From: Acetobacteraceae bacterium
GTDB taxonomy: Bacteria; Pseudomonadota; Alphaproteobacteria; Acetobacterales; Acetobacteraceae
Length of the DNA: 7,527 bases
Reading direction: 5' to 3'
Assembly: GCA_027311485.1 (NCBI GenBank)
Contig: DAICYU010000194.1
Span: 1 to 7,527 of the forward strand
Under the pieces are notes generated by a model that saw only the letters and a program-made list of their open reading frames with translations, made no database searches and was not told the origin of the DNA. Of this stretch, positions 5,838-7,527 are shown in pieces. Made by a program: the position numbers and the translations under genes. Position 1 is the stretch's first letter. Every line of letters starts with the position of its first letter.

Positions 5838-6189
5838 ACCAATGGCCCTGCTGCCAAACCCACTGGCCGTCCTGGTGCAGCCACTGACCCGGAATCCAGG
5901 CGTTGGCACCCGCCGGGACCGCGGCATACTGGCCATTCTGCCAGTTCCACAGATGGCCGGCGATGCCGGTATAACGCCAATGGCCGGGCTGCCAGACTGT
6001 CCGGGTGGTGCTGTTCGGCGGCGGCGGCGCCTGCTCGACCATCGGTGGTGGTGGCGGTGTCGGCGATGTGGGCTGAATCGTGGGCGATGGTGCCCGCACG
6101 ATCGTCACCGTGGACGCTGGCGGCGGTGACGAGGTGATGCAGCCGGTCAGTGCCAGGGGTATCAAGACCATTACGGATGCGCGTCGCAT
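5833..6189 (-). CDS. Small lipoprotein with proline-rich linker and W-x-x-G-x-W repeats
   Basis: Predicted 118-residue lipoprotein of unknown function. Residues 1-17 are a lipoprotein signal peptide: MRR, a hydrophobic core, and the lipobox LTGC with Cys17 as the lipidation site. Residue 18 is Ile, so there is no inner-membrane-retention Asp at +2 by the E. coli rule, and outer-membrane sorting is plausible. Residues about 22-65 are a Pro/Ser/Thr-rich linker including a run of five prolines. The C-terminal part contains repeated aromatic motifs (VWQPGHW, LWNWQNGQY, AWIPGQW, WVWQQGHW), the W-x-x-G-x-W/YXWV-type repeat seen in many proteobacterial envelope proteins. ATG 6189 was chosen over upstream starts because it has AAGGA (complement of 6197-6201) with a 7-base gap and places the signal peptide at the N-terminus. 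It lies 235 bp after fusA on the same strand and converges on dnaQ. Confidence 0.83.
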   Translation of the reverse strand: MRRASVMVLIPLALTGCITSSPPPASTVTIVRAPSPTIQPTSPTPPPPPMVEQAPPPPNSTTRTVWQPGHWRYTGIAGHLWNWQNGQYAAVPAGANAWIPGQWLHQDGQWVWQQGHWS

Positions 6190-6260
6190 GGCACAGTCCT
6201 TCCAGATTGAAGCCGACCGCATCACGCCGATGCAATCGTGGTAGAGCCTCGTTCCAGATA

Positions 6261-6306
6261 AGCGGCTGAAACGACGGCTGAACCGGCGACCGGTTCACAA
6301 GCCGCT
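6261..6306. promoter_or_regulatory. Nested palindrome upstream of the lipoprotein gene
   Basis: The core TGAACCGG-CGA-CCGGTTCA (6279-6297) has perfect 8-bp arms and a 3-base spacer. It is flanked by AGCGGCT (6261-6267) and its complement AGCCGCT (6300-6306), and by a direct repeat of CGGCTGAA at 6263-6270 and 6275-6282. Alternatively CGGC 6275-6278 pairs with GCCG 6301-6304, extending the core to 12 pairs with a CAA bulge. It is 90-108 bases before the lipoprotein start. It could be a dimeric-regulator operator or an RNA hairpin; no U-run follows on either strand. A further 5-bp repeat (GCATC/GATGC) occurs near 6219-6233. Confidence 0.4.
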
Positions 6307-6355
6307 GACGAGCCGGTCAATCGTTTCGGGGGTGCGGTGTGCCCGCGTGCAGAAA

Positions 6356-6405
6356 CAGCGGCCCGGTTTGCACCGAGCCGCCTTCTCTGGGTGAACGGGC
6401 CGCTG
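6356..6405 (-). terminator. Candidate fusA terminator
   Basis: CAGCGGCCCG (6356-6365) and CGGGCCGCTG (6396-6405) are perfect 10-bp arms separated by 30 bases, beginning 19 bases past the fusA stop on the - strand. Read leftward, the stem is followed by TTTCTG, a short U-rich stretch. The loop is long for an intrinsic terminator and contains its own small CGGT/ACCG hairpin. Position and stem strength suggest the 3' end of the fusA message, leaving the lipoprotein gene to a separate promoter. Confidence 0.5.
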
Positions 6406-6424
6406 CAGACCCTGGCTTAGCGGA

Positions 6425-7527
6425 TCAGGCGCTCTTTTTCATGATCTCTTCGGCGACGTTACGCGGCACCGGATCGTAGTGGTGGAACTGCATCGTGAAC
6501 GACGCGCGGCCCTTGGTCATGCTGCGCAGATGGGAAATGTAGCCAAACATCTCCTTCAGCGGCACATGCGCCCGGACGATGACGGTGCTGCCCGAGCTTT
6601 CCTGGTTCTGGATCATGCCGCGGCGACGGTTCAGATCGCCGACGACGTCACCCACGTGATCCTGCGGCGTGGTGATTTCCACGTCCATGATCGGTTCCAG
6701 AATGATCGGGCTCGCCTTCTTCATGCCTTCGCGGAAGCACGCCTTGGCGGCGATTTCGAAGGCGAGCGCCGAGGAGTCGACATCGTGATACTTGCCGTCG
6801 ATCAGGGTGTACTTGAAGTCCACCGTGGGGAAGCCGGCCAGCACGCCGGTATCGGCCTGCACCTTGATGCCCTTTTCCACCGCCGGGATGTATTCCCGCG
6901 GCACCGAGCCGCCGACGACGCTGTTCTCGAAGACGATGCCTTCGTTTCGTTCCAGCGGCTCGAACACGATCTTGACTTCCGCGTACTGGCCCGACCCACC
7001 GGACTGCTTCTTGTGGGTGTAGGTTTCGGTATGCGGCTTGGAGATCGTTTCGCGGTACGCAACCTGCGGCGCGCCGATGTTGCAGTCGACGCCATATTCG
7101 CGGCGCAGGCGGTCGATGATGATTTCCAGGTGCAGCTCACCCATGCCGGACAGGATGGTCTGGCCGGTTTCCTGATCGGTGCGCAGCCGCAGCGACGGGT
7201 CTTCGCCGGCCAACTTCTGCAGGCCCAGCGTCATCTTCTCGACTGCTTCCTTGGTGCGCGGCTCGACCGAGATGTCGATCACGGGCACCGGGAAGGCCAT
7301 ACGCTCCAGCACCACCGGATCGTCGTTGGAGGCCAGCGTGTCACCCGTGCCGGTGTCCTTCAGGCCGACGAAGGCGGCGATATCACCGGCGGCGACTTCC
7401 TTGATTTCCGCCCGCTTGTCGGCGTGCATCTGGAACATCCGGCCGATACGCTCCCGATGGCCCTTGGTGGTGTTCTGCACCATGTCGCCCGACTTCAGCG
7501 TGCCGGCATAGACGCGCACGAAGGTCA
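6425..7527 (-). CDS. fusA: Translation elongation factor G, C-terminal half (5' end beyond window)
   Basis: GTPase that drives tRNA-mRNA translocation on the ribosome and, with ribosome recycling factor, subunit splitting; cytoplasmic. The frame runs off the right edge, leaving 366 of about 690-700 residues: the end of domain II (TFVRVYAGTLKSGD at the edge), domain III with GMGELHLE (127-134), domain IV with KKQSGGSGQY (172-181) and the tip loop YHDVDSS (246-252) that reaches the decoding site, and domain V with PQDHVGDVVGDLNRRRG and LRSMTKGRASF (333-343). The domain IV tip and domain III motifs are intact, so it looks like a canonical EF-G rather than a TetM-like or EF-G2-type relative, although the GTPase domain cannot be seen. 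The stop is TGA (complement of 6425-6427). No tuf gene follows; a terminator-like repeat and a lipoprotein gene do, so this copy seems to end its transcription unit. Confidence 0.97.
   Translation of the reverse strand, partial: TFVRVYAGTLKSGDMVQNTTKGHRERIGRMFQMHADKRAEIKEVAAGDIAAFVGLKDTGTGDTLASNDDPVVLERMAFPVPVIDISVEPRTKEAVEKMTLGLQKLAGEDPSLRLRTDQETGQTILSGMGELHLEIIIDRLRREYGVDCNIGAPQVAYRETISKPHTETYTHKKQSGGSGQYAEVKIVFEPLERNEGIVFENSVVGGSVPREYIPAVEKGIKVQADTGVLAGFPTVDFKYTLIDGKYHDVDSSALAFEIAAKACFREGMKKASPIILEPIMDVEITTPQDHVGDVVGDLNRRRGMIQNQESSGSTVIVRAHVPLKEMFGYISHLRSMTKGRASFTMQFHHYDPVPRNVAEEIMKKSA

Noticed and set aside
6206..6235. TTGCAT - 18 bases - TTCAAT promoter-like pair for the lipoprotein gene (- strand)
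   Set aside because: Transcription from it would begin about 6198, inside the ribosome-binding site, so it could not give a normal leader.
1..7527. tRNA, rRNA, CRISPR array, insertion sequence or phage genes
   Set aside because: No cloverleaf-like segment, spaced direct repeats, transposase or integrase motifs, or terminal inverted repeats with target duplication were seen on either strand.

Overview
This window looks like chromosomal DNA of a high-GC alphaproteobacterium. The best evidence is the tight aroE-coaE-dnaQ run, an arrangement I associate with Alphaproteobacteria, together with the G/C-rich codon use and the EF-G sequence style. Acetobacteraceae/Rhodospirillales is my guess, but nothing in the window proves it. 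I see no RNA gene, insertion sequence, CRISPR array, phage gene or defence system. Most of the window is core metabolism and information processing, with a few accessory genes mixed in.

Left part (1-1903, + strand). The window opens inside a concentrative nucleoside transporter (CNT family), of which the C-terminal 322 residues are visible. After about 190 non-coding bases carrying a 10-bp imperfect inverted repeat comes a free-standing GyrI-like/AraC effector-binding-domain protein in DNA of visibly lower GC. A 259-bp non-coding stretch with two GC-rich hairpins separates it from the convergent gene that follows.

Middle part (1904-5802). An epoxide-hydrolase-like alpha/beta hydrolase (- strand) is divergent, across a 68-bp shared spacer, from an oxaloacetate decarboxylase of the isocitrate lyase/PEP mutase superfamily (+ strand). 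The decarboxylase heads a compact run: decarboxylase, 29-nt gap, aroE (shikimate dehydrogenase), 4-nt overlap, coaE (dephospho-CoA kinase), 4-nt overlap, dnaQ (DNA polymerase III epsilon, proofreading exonuclease). Both overlaps are ATGA, so translation of the last three genes is probably coupled. The genes serve unrelated housekeeping pathways (aromatic amino acids, coenzyme A, replication fidelity), so shared expression rather than shared function seems to hold them together.

Right part (5803-7527, - strand). The 3' half of fusA (EF-G) enters from the right edge and ends at a terminator-like inverted repeat. No tuf gene follows it. About 235 bp further on, after a nested palindrome, is a small lipoprotein with a proline-rich linker and W-x-x-G-x-W repeats. 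It converges on dnaQ with only 30 bp between stop codons.

The points most worth checking are the Met-Val replacement of the usual Gln-Thr/Ser pair in the transporter's nucleobase-binding motif, the recurrent TGAACCGG element around dnaQ and the lipoprotein leader, the fusA copy apparently outside a tuf-containing operon, and the low-GC GyrI-like gene. I did not find a clear new multi-gene system.
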